Of a DNA stretch of 61,623 bases, positions 46,461 through 55,662 are shown in pieces. How positions within the stretch are numbered: the first letter of the stretch is position 1; each line of letters opens with the position of its first letter. Under the pieces are notes generated by a model. The model worked only from the letters and a program-made list of their open reading frames with translations. It did no database searches and was not told the DNA's origin. Made by a program: the position numbers and the translations under genes. Source of the DNA: Salegentibacter salinarum (lineage in GTDB: Bacteria > Bacteroidota > Bacteroidia > Flavobacteriales > Flavobacteriaceae); assembly GCF_900168115.1 (NCBI RefSeq), contig NZ_FUZC01000021.1, positions 1 through 61,623 on the forward strand, read 5' to 3'.

Positions 46461-49400
46461 CTAAGCCTCAATTGTAGTTGGTTCTTCTCCATTTTCTTCT
46501 GTGAAATTGGAAGAAGCATTCTCCCGCCATATGGCCTGTAAAACTGGCACCACAAAAATTGTCATAATCTGGATCAACATTCCACCGACAATTGGAATGG
46601 CCATGGGCACCATAATATCAGATCCTTTTCCGGTGGAAGTAAGTACCGGGAAAAGTGCAATTATAGTAACTGCCGTGGTCATCATTGCGGGCCGAACCCT
46701 TTTCAAACCCGCTTCCATCACCGCATCACGAACTTCTGAAACTGTTTGGGGGTTTTTCCGTTCAAAAACCTGGTGAATATAAGTTCCCATCAAAACGCCA
46801 TCATCGGTTGCGATACCAAACAAAGCGATAAATCCAACCCATACTGCTACGCTTAAATTAACTTCCTGCATTTGAAAAAGGTTGCGCATATTGGTTCCGA
46901 ACATATCAAAATCCATAAACCAGCCCTGCCCGTAAAGCCAGATCATAACAAAACCACCGGCAAAAGCTACAAATACTCCTGAAAAGTGGATTGTTGAAGC
47001 GATAATGGTTTTAAATTGAAAATACAGCAACAGGAAAATAATAATCAAACAAATAGGAATTAGGATCGTCAAACGTTCTACCGCCCGAACCTGGTTTTCA
47101 TAATTTCCGGAGAATTTATAGCTCACTCCCTGCGGCACTTGCAATTCACCGGCATCAATTTTTTCCTGAATATGCTGCTGAGCATCGTTTACTACATTAA
47201 CTTCAGCATAGCCATCGCGTTTATCGAAAAGTACATAGCCAGTTAAAAAAGTCTCTTCACTTTTTATCATTTGCGGACCACGTTCATATTTAAGCTCGGC
47301 GAGCTCTCCTAACGGAATTTGAGCCCCATCTGAAGTCGGAATTAGAATGTTCTTAATACTTTCAGGATCGTCTCTTAATTCGCGGGGATATCGCACCCTA
47401 ACCGGAAAGCGTTCCCTGCCTTCTACCGTAGAAGTGATTTCCATCCCCCCAATCGCAGTTTCAATGGTTTGCTGAACGTCTTCAATACTAAGTCCGTAAC
47501 GGGCAATCGCATTTCGATCTATATCTATTTCCAGATAAGGTTTTCCAACTACACGATCGGCAAAAACAGCTTCAGATTTTACTGAAGGCACTTCTTTTAG
47601 CAATTCCTCCAGTTCCATTCCAAAATCTTGAATAGTCCTCAAATCTGGTCCATAAACTTTAATTCCCATCGGTGCCCGCATCCCGGTTTGTAACATTACC
47701 AGACGGGTTTCTATGGGTTGTAATTTTGGCGCCGAAGTAACCCCGGGAAGTTTGGTGCGTTTTGTAATTTCATTCCAAATGTCGTCGGGACTATTAATAT
47801 GTTCACGCCAGTTTCGGTAGAACCTTCCATCTTCATCTTCAATTAAATTTGAAGCGATTACATCTCGCTGGATAGCTTCAGTATTAGTTAAAGTGTCCCC
47901 TGATTTCAGAATAAATCGGTTTTCATCATCAACTTTAAAACGCTGCATCGAGCCGTCTTCAGCATGAATATATTCCGGTTTATAATTTATGATATTTTCA
48001 AACATAGAAATTGGCGCGGGATCCAGAGCGGTTTCTGCCCGACCTAATTTACCAACCGCAATCTCAACTTCAGGAATACTGGTTACCGCCATATCCAATT
48101 GTTTCAAGGTTTCGGTGGTTTCTTCCATCCCGGCGTGCGGCATGGTAGTTGGCATCAGTAAAAAGCTGCCTTCACTTAACGATGGCATAAATTCCTTGCC
48201 CACCCCGGGGAAAGTGTGTGCCATCCCGCTCCAAACCTGGGTTGTTCTCACATTCCAGCCTACTTTATCAAATCCGCTGGCTACAAATCCGAATAATTTT
48301 GGAAAACCAAACCAGATCATCGTACCACAAAAGATGGTAATAATAGGGAGCGTTAAAAACTTCCCTTTATTGGTTAAACACCAGTTTAAGATCGGTTCGT
48401 AAAACTTCACCACCATCATTAACACCGCCAAGGTGATACTTAGTAAAAGAATTACAAAGATATAATTGGAAAAAGCCGATTTCTGAAAGCCAAGCGGCAT
48501 CCACTCTTCAGCCAGAAAGAATACGGTAACCGTCAGGATTAAACCGGGAATAACCAAATTTGTATATTTTCCAAAAAACTGTGGGTTCCTGTCTTCAACA
48601 ATTTTTACAATTCCAATTAATGTTAGAGCTAAAGGCAACCAAAAACTGAAAATAATAGTCAATGCGATTCCTGAAACGATTAAAACAATATTCCAGATTT
48701 GCTGGGTTTTCTTTTTATTGATTTTAATATTGAAAAAGAAATACGACAGCATTGGCAACACAAAAACCCCGATAAGGAAAGCCGCAACCAAGGCAAAAGT
48801 TTTGGTAAAAGCCAGGGGACGGAATAATTTCCCTTCGGCATTTTCCATAAAGAACACCGGGATAAAACTCACAATTGTGGTGGCGAGTGCTGTTGTTACC
48901 GCTGGAGCTACTTCAGCGGTAGCTTTGTAGATTACTCCGGCGAGTTTATTTCCGCGGAGATCTTTATTTTCGGGCATTTCGAGCCAGCGAATGGTATTTT
49001 CAACAAACACAATCCCAACATCTACCATTACTCCAATAGCGATGGCAATCCCGGAAAGTGCAACCACATTTGCATCTACTCCAAAATAGCGCATCGCGAT
49101 AAAGGTCATAAGCACCGCAACCGGCAGTAAACTGGAAATTAAAATAGAAGCTCGCAGGTTTAAAACCAATACAATTATCACGATAATACTAATAAGCACC
49201 TCGTGAGAAAGTGCTCTCTCCAGCGTATTTATGGTTTCGTTAATCAGTTGGGTTCTATCGTAAAAAGGCACGATAGTTAACTGGCTTTCGGTACCATCGG
49301 AAAGTGTTTTAGAAGGTAAGCCGGAAGATATTTCCTGGATTTTATCTTTAGTATTTTGAATAACCGCCAGCGGATTTGAACCATAGCGGGCAACAACTAC

Positions 49401-50309
49401 ACCGCCCACAACCTCAGCGCCACCTTTGTCCAAAACTCCACGGCGTTCGGCAGGCCCCAGGCTCACGCGACCAAGGTCTTTAATAAGTACCGGAGTGTTA
49501 TCACTTTCGGCAACAACAGTATTTTCAATATCTTCAATAGATTCAATATATCCGAGTCCACGCACCAGGTATTCCACCTTATTAACCTCTAAGGTTTTTG
49601 CCCCGGCATCGCGGTTAGAATTCTTAACCGCCATCATCACCTGGTTGATGCCAATTCCGTAGGCTTTAAGCGCATCGGGATTTACATCAATTTGATATTC
49701 CTGCACAAAACCTCCAATGGAAGCTACTTCTGAAACTCCTTTTGCTCCGCTTAGTCCGAGTTTTACATAATAATCCTGAACCTTGCGCAATTCGTGAAGA
49801 TCCCAGCCACCGGTTACGTTTCCGTCTTTATCCCGGCCTTCGATCGTGTACCAAAAAACCTGGCCCAAACCAGTAGCATCAGGGCCTAAAGCGGGTTGAG
49901 CATCATCGGGTAATAGGCCTGAAGGAAGTGAATTCAACTTTTCTAAAACCCTGCTTCTGGACCAGTAAAACTCTACATCTTCTTCAAAAATGATGTAAAT
50001 ACTGGAAAATCCAAACATAGAAGAACTACGAATAGACTTCACGCCCGGAATTCCCAAAAGGGAACTGGTAAGCGGGTACGTAATTTGATCTTCTATATCC
50101 TGCGGCGAACGCCCGGGCCAATCGGTAAAAACAATTTGCTGATTTTCTCCAATATCGGGAATAGCATCTACAGGAACGGGGTCACTTGGTAGAAAACCGG
50201 TGTTCCAATTAAAAGGAGCAGTAACCAATCCCCAGCCGATCAGAAAGACTAACAGCAAGATGGAAACCAACCGGTTATAAAGGAAATATTTTATAATCTT
50301 ATTGAACAT
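46461..50309 (-). CDS. cusA: CusA/CzcA family heavy-metal RND efflux pump
   Basis: 1282 residues from the ATG at 50309 (MFNKIIKYFLYNRLVSILLL), the usual family start; the frame is open 14 codons further. Features are the N-terminal DIGENQQIVFTDWPGRSPQDIEDQITYPL and GVKSIRSSSMFG, the long central membrane block, and GKEFMPSLSEGSFLLMPTTMPH. The C-terminal half carries VGFIALFGIATDDGVLMGTYI. It is longer than the roughly 1040 residues of E. coli CusA. There is extra sequence in the middle: additional hydrophobic segments after residue 530 and a hydrophilic segment (about 770-840). It likely exports Cu(I)/Ag(I); other divalent metals cannot be excluded. Confidence 0.94.
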   Translation of the reverse strand: MFNKIIKYFLYNRLVSILLLVFLIGWGLVTAPFNWNTGFLPSDPVPVDAIPDIGENQQIVFTDWPGRSPQDIEDQITYPLTSSLLGIPGVKSIRSSSMFGFSSIYIIFEEDVEFYWSRSRVLEKLNSLPSGLLPDDAQPALGPDATGLGQVFWYTIEGRDKDGNVTGGWDLHELRKVQDYYVKLGLSGAKGVSEVASIGGFVQEYQIDVNPDALKAYGIGINQVMMAVKNSNRDAGAKTLEVNKVEYLVRGLGYIESIEDIENTVVAESDNTPVLIKDLGRVSLGPAERRGVLDKGGAEVVGGVVVARYGSNPLAVIQNTKDKIQEISSGLPSKTLSDGTESQLTIVPFYDRTQLINETINTLERALSHEVLISIIVIIVLVLNLRASILISSLLPVAVLMTFIAMRYFGVDANVVALSGIAIAIGVMVDVGIVFVENTIRWLEMPENKDLRGNKLAGVIYKATAEVAPAVTTALATTIVSFIPVFFMENAEGKLFRPLAFTKTFALVAAFLIGVFVLPMLSYFFFNIKINKKKTQQIWNIVLIVSGIALTIIFSFWLPLALTLIGIVKIVEDRNPQFFGKYTNLVIPGLILTVTVFFLAEEWMPLGFQKSAFSNYIFVILLLSITLAVLMMVVKFYEPILNWCLTNKGKFLTLPIITIFCGTMIWFGFPKLFGFVASGFDKVGWNVRTTQVWSGMAHTFPGVGKEFMPSLSEGSFLLMPTTMPHAGMEETTETLKQLDMAVTSIPEVEIAVGKLGRAETALDPAPISMFENIINYKPEYIHAEDGSMQRFKVDDENRFILKSGDTLTNTEAIQRDVIASNLIEDEDGRFYRNWREHINSPDDIWNEITKRTKLPGVTSAPKLQPIETRLVMLQTGMRAPMGIKVYGPDLRTIQDFGMELEELLKEVPSVKSEAVFADRVVGKPYLEIDIDRNAIARYGLSIEDVQQTIETAIGGMEITSTVEGRERFPVRVRYPRELRDDPESIKNILIPTSDGAQIPLGELAELKYERGPQMIKSEETFLTGYVLFDKRDGYAEVNVVNDAQQHIQEKIDAGELQVPQGVSYKFSGNYENQVRAVERLTILIPICLIIIFLLLYFQFKTIIASTIHFSGVFVAFAGGFVMIWLYGQGWFMDFDMFGTNMRNLFQMQEVNLSVAVWVGFIALFGIATDDGVLMGTYIHQVFERKNPQTVSEVRDAVMEAGLKRVRPAMMTTAVTIIALFPVLTSTGKGSDIMVPMAIPIVGGMLIQIMTIFVVPVLQAIWRENASSNFTEENGEEPTTIEA

Positions 50310-50390
50310 GAATGTGGATATACATTTATAACTATTTGATTTTGTAGTCACAAACAGAGTGTAAAATCTGATTATGAACTAAAAGAAAAG

Positions 50391-50495
50391 GTCAAATTGA
50401 GCTTGATTCTCAAGAATTCCGAGGCTAAAAAAGTTATTTTAGTTGGAAAGATTCTCGATACAATTCCGATTTTATCGAAATCACTCGAATTGACA
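50391..50495. repeat. Degenerate REP-like inverted pair upstream of cusA
   Basis: GTCAAATTGAGCTTGATTCTCAAGAATTC (50391-50420) and, in inverted orientation, GATTCTCGATAC...ACTCGAATTGAC (50450-50494) resemble the dispersed 'TTCTCGA...TCGAATTGAC' palindromes I recall from Flavobacteriia. Arms match imperfectly. It sits between the HYC_CC_PP gene and cusA. Confidence 0.4.
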
Positions 50496-50514
50496 AATAA
50501 TTATAAAAAGTATA

Positions 50515-50907
50515 TCAAATAAGGAAAACCTGGTCTTCGAGCTGAATGTCTTTCACCAGAAGTGGTGGGGAATAGTCTTTAAAAGGAATAATTTCTTTTG
50601 AAAAATCTTCAAAAATATAGATATAAGAATAAGCAAAGCCGGATAGGAAAACCTGTTGATCTAAGTTTAGAGAATCAAACTGGTGTTTTAACTCGTCCTG
50701 CCCTTCTACCGCTACTTTTTCATTGGAACAGCAGGAATCTTCAGTTGAAGCTTCCATTTCCATCCCGCAGGTTTTGGCTTCAGAAAAAATAGCTTTATCA
50801 ACTAAGAAGCTTCCACAGAAATGCTTATCAACCGTAAAAGAAAAGGTTGAAAATAGCACTAAAAATGCCATTGCTATAGAAATACTATGTTGAAAAGCTT
50901 TTTTCAT
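50515..50907 (-). CDS. HYC_CC_PP family protein, first gene of the efflux operon
   Basis: 130 residues. Signal peptide (AMAFLVLFSTFSFTVDK), then a KHFCG site, a CGMEM site, a central SCCS pair and a C-terminal YSPPLL. This order (H-x-C, CC, PP) matches the Bacteroidota HYC_CC_PP family, which I recall in metal-efflux loci. The spread Cys, Met and His residues point to metal binding in the periplasm. It is encoded upstream of cusA, separated by about 200 bases with a REP-like repeat. Confidence 0.82.
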   Translation of the reverse strand: MKKAFQHSISIAMAFLVLFSTFSFTVDKHFCGSFLVDKAIFSEAKTCGMEMEASTEDSCCSNEKVAVEGQDELKHQFDSLNLDQQVFLSGFAYSYIYIFEDFSKEIIPFKDYSPPLLVKDIQLEDQVFLI

Positions 50908-50913
50908 CAGCTA

Positions 50914-50921
50914 CAAAAATA
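50914..50921 (-). promoter_or_regulatory. -7 box of the efflux operon
   Basis: TATTTTTG on the minus strand (TAnnTTTG), only six bases before the ATG at 50907. Transcription and translation starts must nearly coincide. Confidence 0.5.
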
Positions 50922-50973
50922 GGGAAAATTTTGATATGAAGCCGTTTCGGATTTTTCGAAATAACTTTCAATG

Positions 50974-51417
50974 TTATAGGTTTTCACGCTTTTTCAGTCG
51001 ATAATAATAAAATGCGGGCAGTAAAATAAGAATAAATATAGGGTGAATTAGAAACCGGCGTACATAAAATAAGCCCATTACATTTTCTGCATTCAAATTA
51101 AAATAAAGGACACTGAATGTTACCAGGCCAATTCCAAAAAGTAAAGCAAAAAGCAAGGCTGCAAATTTGACGATATTCTTATCTCGAAAACTTACAAAAA
51201 GGATTACCAGGGAAATTGCAGTATTTAGCCAGTAGCGTAAACTGATATTCATTAATAATTTGGGAAAGTTAATTTCAGGGACTTCCATTGCTAAATGCCC
51301 ACCGTAACGATAAAAATCGATAAGTGGATCATAAAACAGCTGATACTCAAAGTGCCTCACTGAAACCAGTAAAAGAACTAAAACTCCAATTTCCGAAAGT
51401 CTTATAAATTGTTTCAT
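50974..51417 (-). CDS. Exosortase F system-associated membrane protein
   Basis: 147 residues with four hydrophobic segments and the pattern RHFEYQLFYDPLIDFY near the N-terminus and RRFLIHPIFILILLP near the C-terminus, which I recognise from the partner protein of exosortase XrtF. It overlaps the xrtF gene by four bases. Its role is unknown; by gene linkage it serves the XrtF surface-protein sorting system. Confidence 0.88.
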   Translation of the reverse strand: MKQFIRLSEIGVLVLLLVSVRHFEYQLFYDPLIDFYRYGGHLAMEVPEINFPKLLMNISLRYWLNTAISLVILFVSFRDKNIVKFAALLFALLFGIGLVTFSVLYFNLNAENVMGLFYVRRFLIHPIFILILLPAFYYYRLKKRENL

Positions 51418-51959
51418 ACTTTCTGTTTTTGGCTATAAATACGCACCCAGATTATCCATAGTAAAAATACGGTACCGTAGATAATCAATGGAAAAATGAT
51501 GCTATGGAGAAATTCTGTATGCTGCGGATATTCGTAAATCCCGATGGTGAGAATAGCTATTCTAATAATATTCATCGCGTAAATTATTACAGTACCTGCC
51601 AATAAATAAAGCAACGTGAGTTTCAACCTTCCAAAGAATGAAAGGACAAATGCAAGAAACAGAATTATTATACTAATGGCATTGCAGCCTTCTACAATCC
51701 TTGCCAGGTAAACTTCATTCACAATAAGTTTCATGGAAAGCTCTGACTGGTGGGGTAGAATTTGCGCATTATAACCAAAACTACTGATTAAGGCTTCGCT
51801 TTGTTTCGCCACAAGATGAGTGATGTAATCTGGGAAATAAACCTGCGACCTAAAAAACTCTAAATAAACGCTATAAATAAGGGTGAAGACCAGGTAACTT
51901 CCCAAAAACATAAAAATGAAACGAAGTACTGATTTATATTTAACGAATAACCTGATCAA
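51414..51959 (-). CDS. xrtF: Exosortase XrtF
   Basis: 181 residues with several membrane helices. The predicted catalytic triad is Cys92 (EGCNAISI), Arg133 (NIIRIAIL) and His152 (HSIIFPLII). Exosortases cut and anchor proteins with a C-terminal sorting signal at the membrane. The start appears to be a TTG at 51959 (MIRLFVKYKSVLRF after formyl-Met), because the next Met (residue 17) would remove the start of the first helix. A TAAATTTG -7 box lies 19 bases upstream. No candidate substrate is encoded in the window. Confidence 0.88.
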   Translation of the reverse strand: MIRLFVKYKSVLRFIFMFLGSYLVFTLIYSVYLEFFRSQVYFPDYITHLVAKQSEALISSFGYNAQILPHQSELSMKLIVNEVYLARIVEGCNAISIIILFLAFVLSFFGRLKLTLLYLLAGTVIIYAMNIIRIAILTIGIYEYPQHTEFLHSIIFPLIIYGTVFLLWIIWVRIYSQKQKV

Positions 51960-51978
51960 TTTTCGAAGGGGTTTTTAA

Positions 51979-51986
51979 CAAATTTA
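51979..51986 (-). promoter_or_regulatory. -7 box of xrtF
   Basis: TAAATTTG on the minus strand (TAnnTTTG), 19 bases from the TTG start; supports a start at 51959. Confidence 0.5.
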
Positions 51987-52022
51987 TATAAATATGAGCC
52001 TGCGCTTGCTATAATTTTTGAA

Positions 52023-52030
52023 TACTTTTG
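52023..52030 (+). promoter_or_regulatory. -7 box of the GAF gene
   Basis: TACTTTTG matches TAnnTTTG and lies 16 bases before the ATG at 52047. It is divergent from the xrtF promoter. Confidence 0.5.
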
Positions 52031-52046
52031 TAGCAAAATATCAACT

Positions 52047-52508
52047 ATGCCATTTCAGAAATTAAAACCAGAAATTAAAACGATTCTTGAAGACGAAAAT
52101 CTATCGATAGACCACAGGCTATCGCAGGTGTGCGAAGTTTTAAAAGAAAATATCCCTTATTATGACTGGGTAGGTTTTTATTTTAAAAATGGTGATAAAG
52201 ACGAATTAAAATTACGTTCTTTTGCCGGTGAACCTACAGATCACACAATTATTCCCTTCGGAAAAGGAATTTGCGGCCAGGTAGCCGTTTCTAATAAAAA
52301 CTTTGTAGTACCAGATGTAAAAGCGCAAAACAATTACATTGCCTGTAGTATTCATGTAAAAGCCGAAATTGTTGTACCGCTTTTCTTAAAAGGTGAAAAT
52401 ATTGGCCAGATTGATATAGATTCTCACACCCCAGATCCATTTTCTAGGGAAGATGAAGAATTTTTGGAATGGGTTAATGAGAAAGTGGCAGAAGTTTTAA
52501 AGGCCTAA
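52047..52508 (+). CDS. GAF-domain protein, free methionine-R-sulfoxide reductase-like
   Basis: 153 residues, one GAF domain. The layout resembles E. coli fRMsr (YebR), which reduces free methionine-R-sulfoxide. Two conserved cysteines are present: Cys76 in GKGICG and Cys100 in YIACS, followed by AEIVVPLFLKGENIGQIDIDS. The third cysteine of YebR, ten residues before Cys76, is His66 here. Activity may therefore rely on two cysteines, or the protein may have a different role. It is divergent from xrtF, with a short shared promoter region. The family call is firm; the enzyme call is tentative. Confidence 0.75.
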   Translation: MPFQKLKPEIKTILEDENLSIDHRLSQVCEVLKENIPYYDWVGFYFKNGDKDELKLRSFAGEPTDHTIIPFGKGICGQVAVSNKNFVVPDVKAQNNYIACSIHVKAEIVVPLFLKGENIGQIDIDSHTPDPFSREDEEFLEWVNEKVAEVLKA

Positions 52509-52602
52509 AAAGAGAAAAAAGATTAGAGATAAAAGAAGAGGAAGCAAGAATCAAGACCTTAAAAGTCTTTGTTCTAAAATCTGTTTTCTATTGTCTTGAA
52601 TT

Positions 52603-53856
52603 TTACATTCCCGTCCTAATTGCTTCAACAGGATCTAATTTTGAAGCCGAAATTGCGGGTATTATTCCTGAAATTAACCCTATAACTGCAGAAACTGCAG
52701 TTCCTATAAACATATTCCAGGAAGAAAGTACAAACTCAAAATCACCGGTGAATTGCGAAGCCGCAATAGATCCCAACCAAACCAATCCCAATCCAACAAG
52801 TCCTCCAATAACAGCAAGAATTATCGCTTCAAATAAGAATTGAAAAAGAATAAATTTATTCTTGGCGCCCAGTGATTTCTGAATTCCAATTAAATTGGTT
52901 CGCTCTTTAACGCTCACAAACATAATATTTGCAATTCCAAAACCGCCAACAAGTAATGAAAATCCGCTGATGATTAATCCTATAAAATTAAGTTGGCCGG
53001 TAATATTATCTATTAAATCGGCAAAACCCTGGAGCTGGTTAACAAAGAAATTATTGATATCGCCGGGTTTTATACCGCGGTAATTTCTGAGTCGCTGTTC
53101 TAAAACTGCCATATATTCGGCATTATCAACATCATCTTCAGGTTTCAAAATCAACTGCGGAAAAACACCTTTATTGTTATCGCCATAAACCCTTCTGGCA
53201 ATATTTGCTGGAATAAAGACCTGCCCATCCCGGGAGCCCCCAAATAAACTGGCACCCTGTTTTTTCAGCACACCAATCACCGTGAGTTTTCTTCCATATA
53301 AGCGCACTTCCTTGCCAAGAGGGTTAAGTCCGCCAAAAAGGTTATTTGCTATTTCGTGACCTAAAACAATTACAGGAGAACCGCTAACCGATTCAGATTC
53401 GTTGAAAAATCGACCTTCCTCCAGTTCCAGAGCTTCAATATCGTAATATTCGTGAGTAATGGCACCAACCCCAACCCCGGTACTGGTTACATCCTGGTAT
53501 TTTATAGACTCATCGGGAACGCCTATGGTAAAACTTATAGATTCAGTATTGGGAAGATTTCTCTTTAAGAATTGATATTCATCATAAGAAACATCGGGGA
53601 ATTGTTGTCGTTTCCATTGCGGAATATCGGTTGGGCCAAAAGAAAAACGCATTACAATAATTGTACTGTTATCTAAAGCGCTTAAACTTCCTTTAATTTC
53701 ACGCTCTAAAGAATCTACTGCAGCGAGTACACCAATAATGGAAAAAATTCCAATAGTAACTCCAAGCAAAGAAAGAAATGTTCTTAACTTGTTGTTTTTA
53801 AGCGCGTTTATCGCAAAATTAAAACTTTCCCTAAGTACGCGTAAATATATCAGCAT
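52603..53856 (-). CDS. MacB-like ABC transporter permease (FtsX domain)
   Basis: 417 residues from the ATG at 53856 (MLIYLRVLRESFNFAINALKNNKLRTFLSLLGVTIG). The longer frame begins at a GTG. The layout is an N-terminal TM, a large periplasmic domain (about 45-270), and three C-terminal TMs with SVKERTNLIGIQKSLGAKNKFIL and a terminal ASKLDPVEAIRTGM, the FtsX/MacB permease pattern. No ATP-binding partner is adjacent, so the ATPase must be encoded elsewhere. It may export lipids, peptides or lipoproteins, or transmit signals; the substrate is unknown. Confidence 0.9.
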   Translation of the reverse strand: MLIYLRVLRESFNFAINALKNNKLRTFLSLLGVTIGIFSIIGVLAAVDSLEREIKGSLSALDNSTIIVMRFSFGPTDIPQWKRQQFPDVSYDEYQFLKRNLPNTESISFTIGVPDESIKYQDVTSTGVGVGAITHEYYDIEALELEEGRFFNESESVSGSPVIVLGHEIANNLFGGLNPLGKEVRLYGRKLTVIGVLKKQGASLFGGSRDGQVFIPANIARRVYGDNNKGVFPQLILKPEDDVDNAEYMAVLEQRLRNYRGIKPGDINNFFVNQLQGFADLIDNITGQLNFIGLIISGFSLLVGGFGIANIMFVSVKERTNLIGIQKSLGAKNKFILFQFLFEAIILAVIGGLVGLGLVWLGSIAASQFTGDFEFVLSSWNMFIGTAVSAVIGLISGIIPAISASKLDPVEAIRTGM

Positions 53857-54061
53857 AATAAATAAAGCTCGGGATAACCCCACGAAGCATTAGATTGTAA
53901 ATTTAAACATTCTGCAAGCCGGGCACATTAAATCTCAGGATATCGAGTAAATAAAGCCCGGATATTTATGTGCTTAATGGTATGACGCCCGGGTTTAAAT
54001 TTCGTTACAAAATTTCTGGATAAATAAAGTAAATGCCTTTTATGTTTTTGGGTTAAATACT

Positions 54062-54069
54062 TACTTTTG
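54062..54069 (+). promoter_or_regulatory. -7 box of purH
   Basis: TACTTTTG (TAnnTTTG) 22 bases before the purH ATG. The sequence before it (53930-53990) holds several CCCGG-containing repeats of unknown meaning. Confidence 0.5.
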
Positions 54070-54091
54070 CCACTTTAACAAACACAACACA

Positions 54092-55624
54092 ATGAGCGAC
54101 TTAAAAAAAGCAAAATCTGCTTTAATATCTGTATTCAGCAAAGATGGCCTGGAACCTATTGTAAAAAAACTTAACGAACTGGGAATCACCATTTACTCTA
54201 CCGGCGGCACCGAAAAGTTTATTAAAGATCTTGGAATTGATGTAGTCCCTGTAGAAGATGTAACTTCTTATCCTTCAATTTTAGGCGGAAGGGTGAAAAC
54301 GCTCCACCCAAAAGTTTTTGGAGGAATTTTAAACAGGCAGGATAACGAAAGTGACGTTAAAGAACTTGCTGAATACGAAATTCCGCAAATAGACATTGTG
54401 ATTGTAGACCTCTATCCGTTTGAAAAAACCGTTGCTTCGGGAGCTTCAGAGCAAGATATAATTGAAAAAATAGATATTGGCGGAATTTCCCTAATTCGCG
54501 CTGCAGCAAAGAACTTTAAAGATGTGCTTTGTGTTTCTTCGGTAGAAGATTATAAAGATTTTGAGAATTTACTGGAAGAAAAAAACGGCGAAACCAGCCT
54601 TGCAGATCGTAAACTTTTTGCCGGGAAAGCTTTTAATATTTCCTCGCATTACGATACTGCTATTTTCAACTACTTTAATGAGGATGGTGGAGTAAAAGCC
54701 TATAAGGAAAGCATCCAAACAGGAAAAGAATTGCGTTATGGGGAAAACCCACATCAGCAGGGAACTTTTTACGGAGATTTTGACGCAATGTTTGAAAAAC
54801 TCCACGGAAAAGAACTTTCTTACAATAATCTCCTTGATGTTGATGCAGCGGTAAACCTCATCAACGAATTTAAAGGTGAAGCCCCTACTTTTGCAATTTT
54901 AAAGCATAATAATGCTTGTGGCTTAGCGCAACGCGACACTGTTCACCAGGCTTATGTAGATGCTTTGGCAGGAGATCCTGTTTCAGCTTTTGGTGGAGTT
55001 TTAATTAGTAATGTTGAAATTGATAGAGCTACTGCTGAAGAAATTCATAAATTATTCTGTGAGGTGGTAATTGCACCTTCATTCTCTAGTGAAGCCGAAG
55101 AAATTCTGAAAGGAAAAAAGAACAGGATTTTATTGATTCAAAAAGAAACTGAACTTCCGCAGAAACAAGTTAGAACTTGCTTAAATGGAGTTTTAGTTCA
55201 GGATAAAGACAATAAAACAGATACCCTTGAAGATTTAAAGGAAGCTACAAACAATAAACCAACAGATGGCGAGTTATCTGACCTGCTGTTTGCTTCCAAA
55301 ATCTGTAAACACACAAAATCAAACACTATTGTTTTGGTAAAAAACAAACAATTGTGTGCCAGTGGGACCGGGCAAACTTCTCGTGTAGATGCTTTAACAC
55401 ACAGCATAGAGAAAGCGAGATCTTTTAAATTCGATTTAAATGGAGCGGTTATGGCCAGTGATGCGTTTTTCCCTTTTCCAGATTGCGTAGAGATTGCCGG
55501 TAACGAAGGAATTTCAGCAGTAATCCAGCCCGGAGGATCTATAAAAGATCAGTTAAGTATAGATTATTGCAACGAAAATAATATAGCTATGGTGATGACG
55601 GGAACTCGCCATTTTAAACATTAA
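54092..55624 (+). CDS. purH: Bifunctional AICAR transformylase / IMP cyclohydrolase
   Basis: 510 residues, normal for PurH, the last two steps of purine synthesis. The N-terminal MGS-like domain (about 1-150) carries ALISVFSKDGLEPIVKKL, STGGTEKF and GGRVKTLHPK. The C-terminal transformylase has RYGENPHQQG, ILKHNNACG and AVMASDAFFPFPD. It is the first gene before the cell-shape operon, 38 bases upstream of mreB, a conserved order in Bacteroidota; functional linkage is not obvious. Confidence 0.97.
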   Translation: MSDLKKAKSALISVFSKDGLEPIVKKLNELGITIYSTGGTEKFIKDLGIDVVPVEDVTSYPSILGGRVKTLHPKVFGGILNRQDNESDVKELAEYEIPQIDIVIVDLYPFEKTVASGASEQDIIEKIDIGGISLIRAAAKNFKDVLCVSSVEDYKDFENLLEEKNGETSLADRKLFAGKAFNISSHYDTAIFNYFNEDGGVKAYKESIQTGKELRYGENPHQQGTFYGDFDAMFEKLHGKELSYNNLLDVDAAVNLINEFKGEAPTFAILKHNNACGLAQRDTVHQAYVDALAGDPVSAFGGVLISNVEIDRATAEEIHKLFCEVVIAPSFSSEAEEILKGKKNRILLIQKETELPQKQVRTCLNGVLVQDKDNKTDTLEDLKEATNNKPTDGELSDLLFASKICKHTKSNTIVLVKNKQLCASGTGQTSRVDALTHSIEKARSFKFDLNGAVMASDAFFPFPDCVEIAGNEGISAVIQPGGSIKDQLSIDYCNENNIAMVMTGTRHFKH

Positions 55625-55662
55625 ATTTATTACATTTACCAAACCTCAATACCAAACAAAGC

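Noticed and set aside
52540-52600. Weak hairpin AAGAC/GTCTT between the GAF and ABC permease genes
   Set aside because: Five A/T-rich base pairs and no solid U run; not enough for a terminator call.
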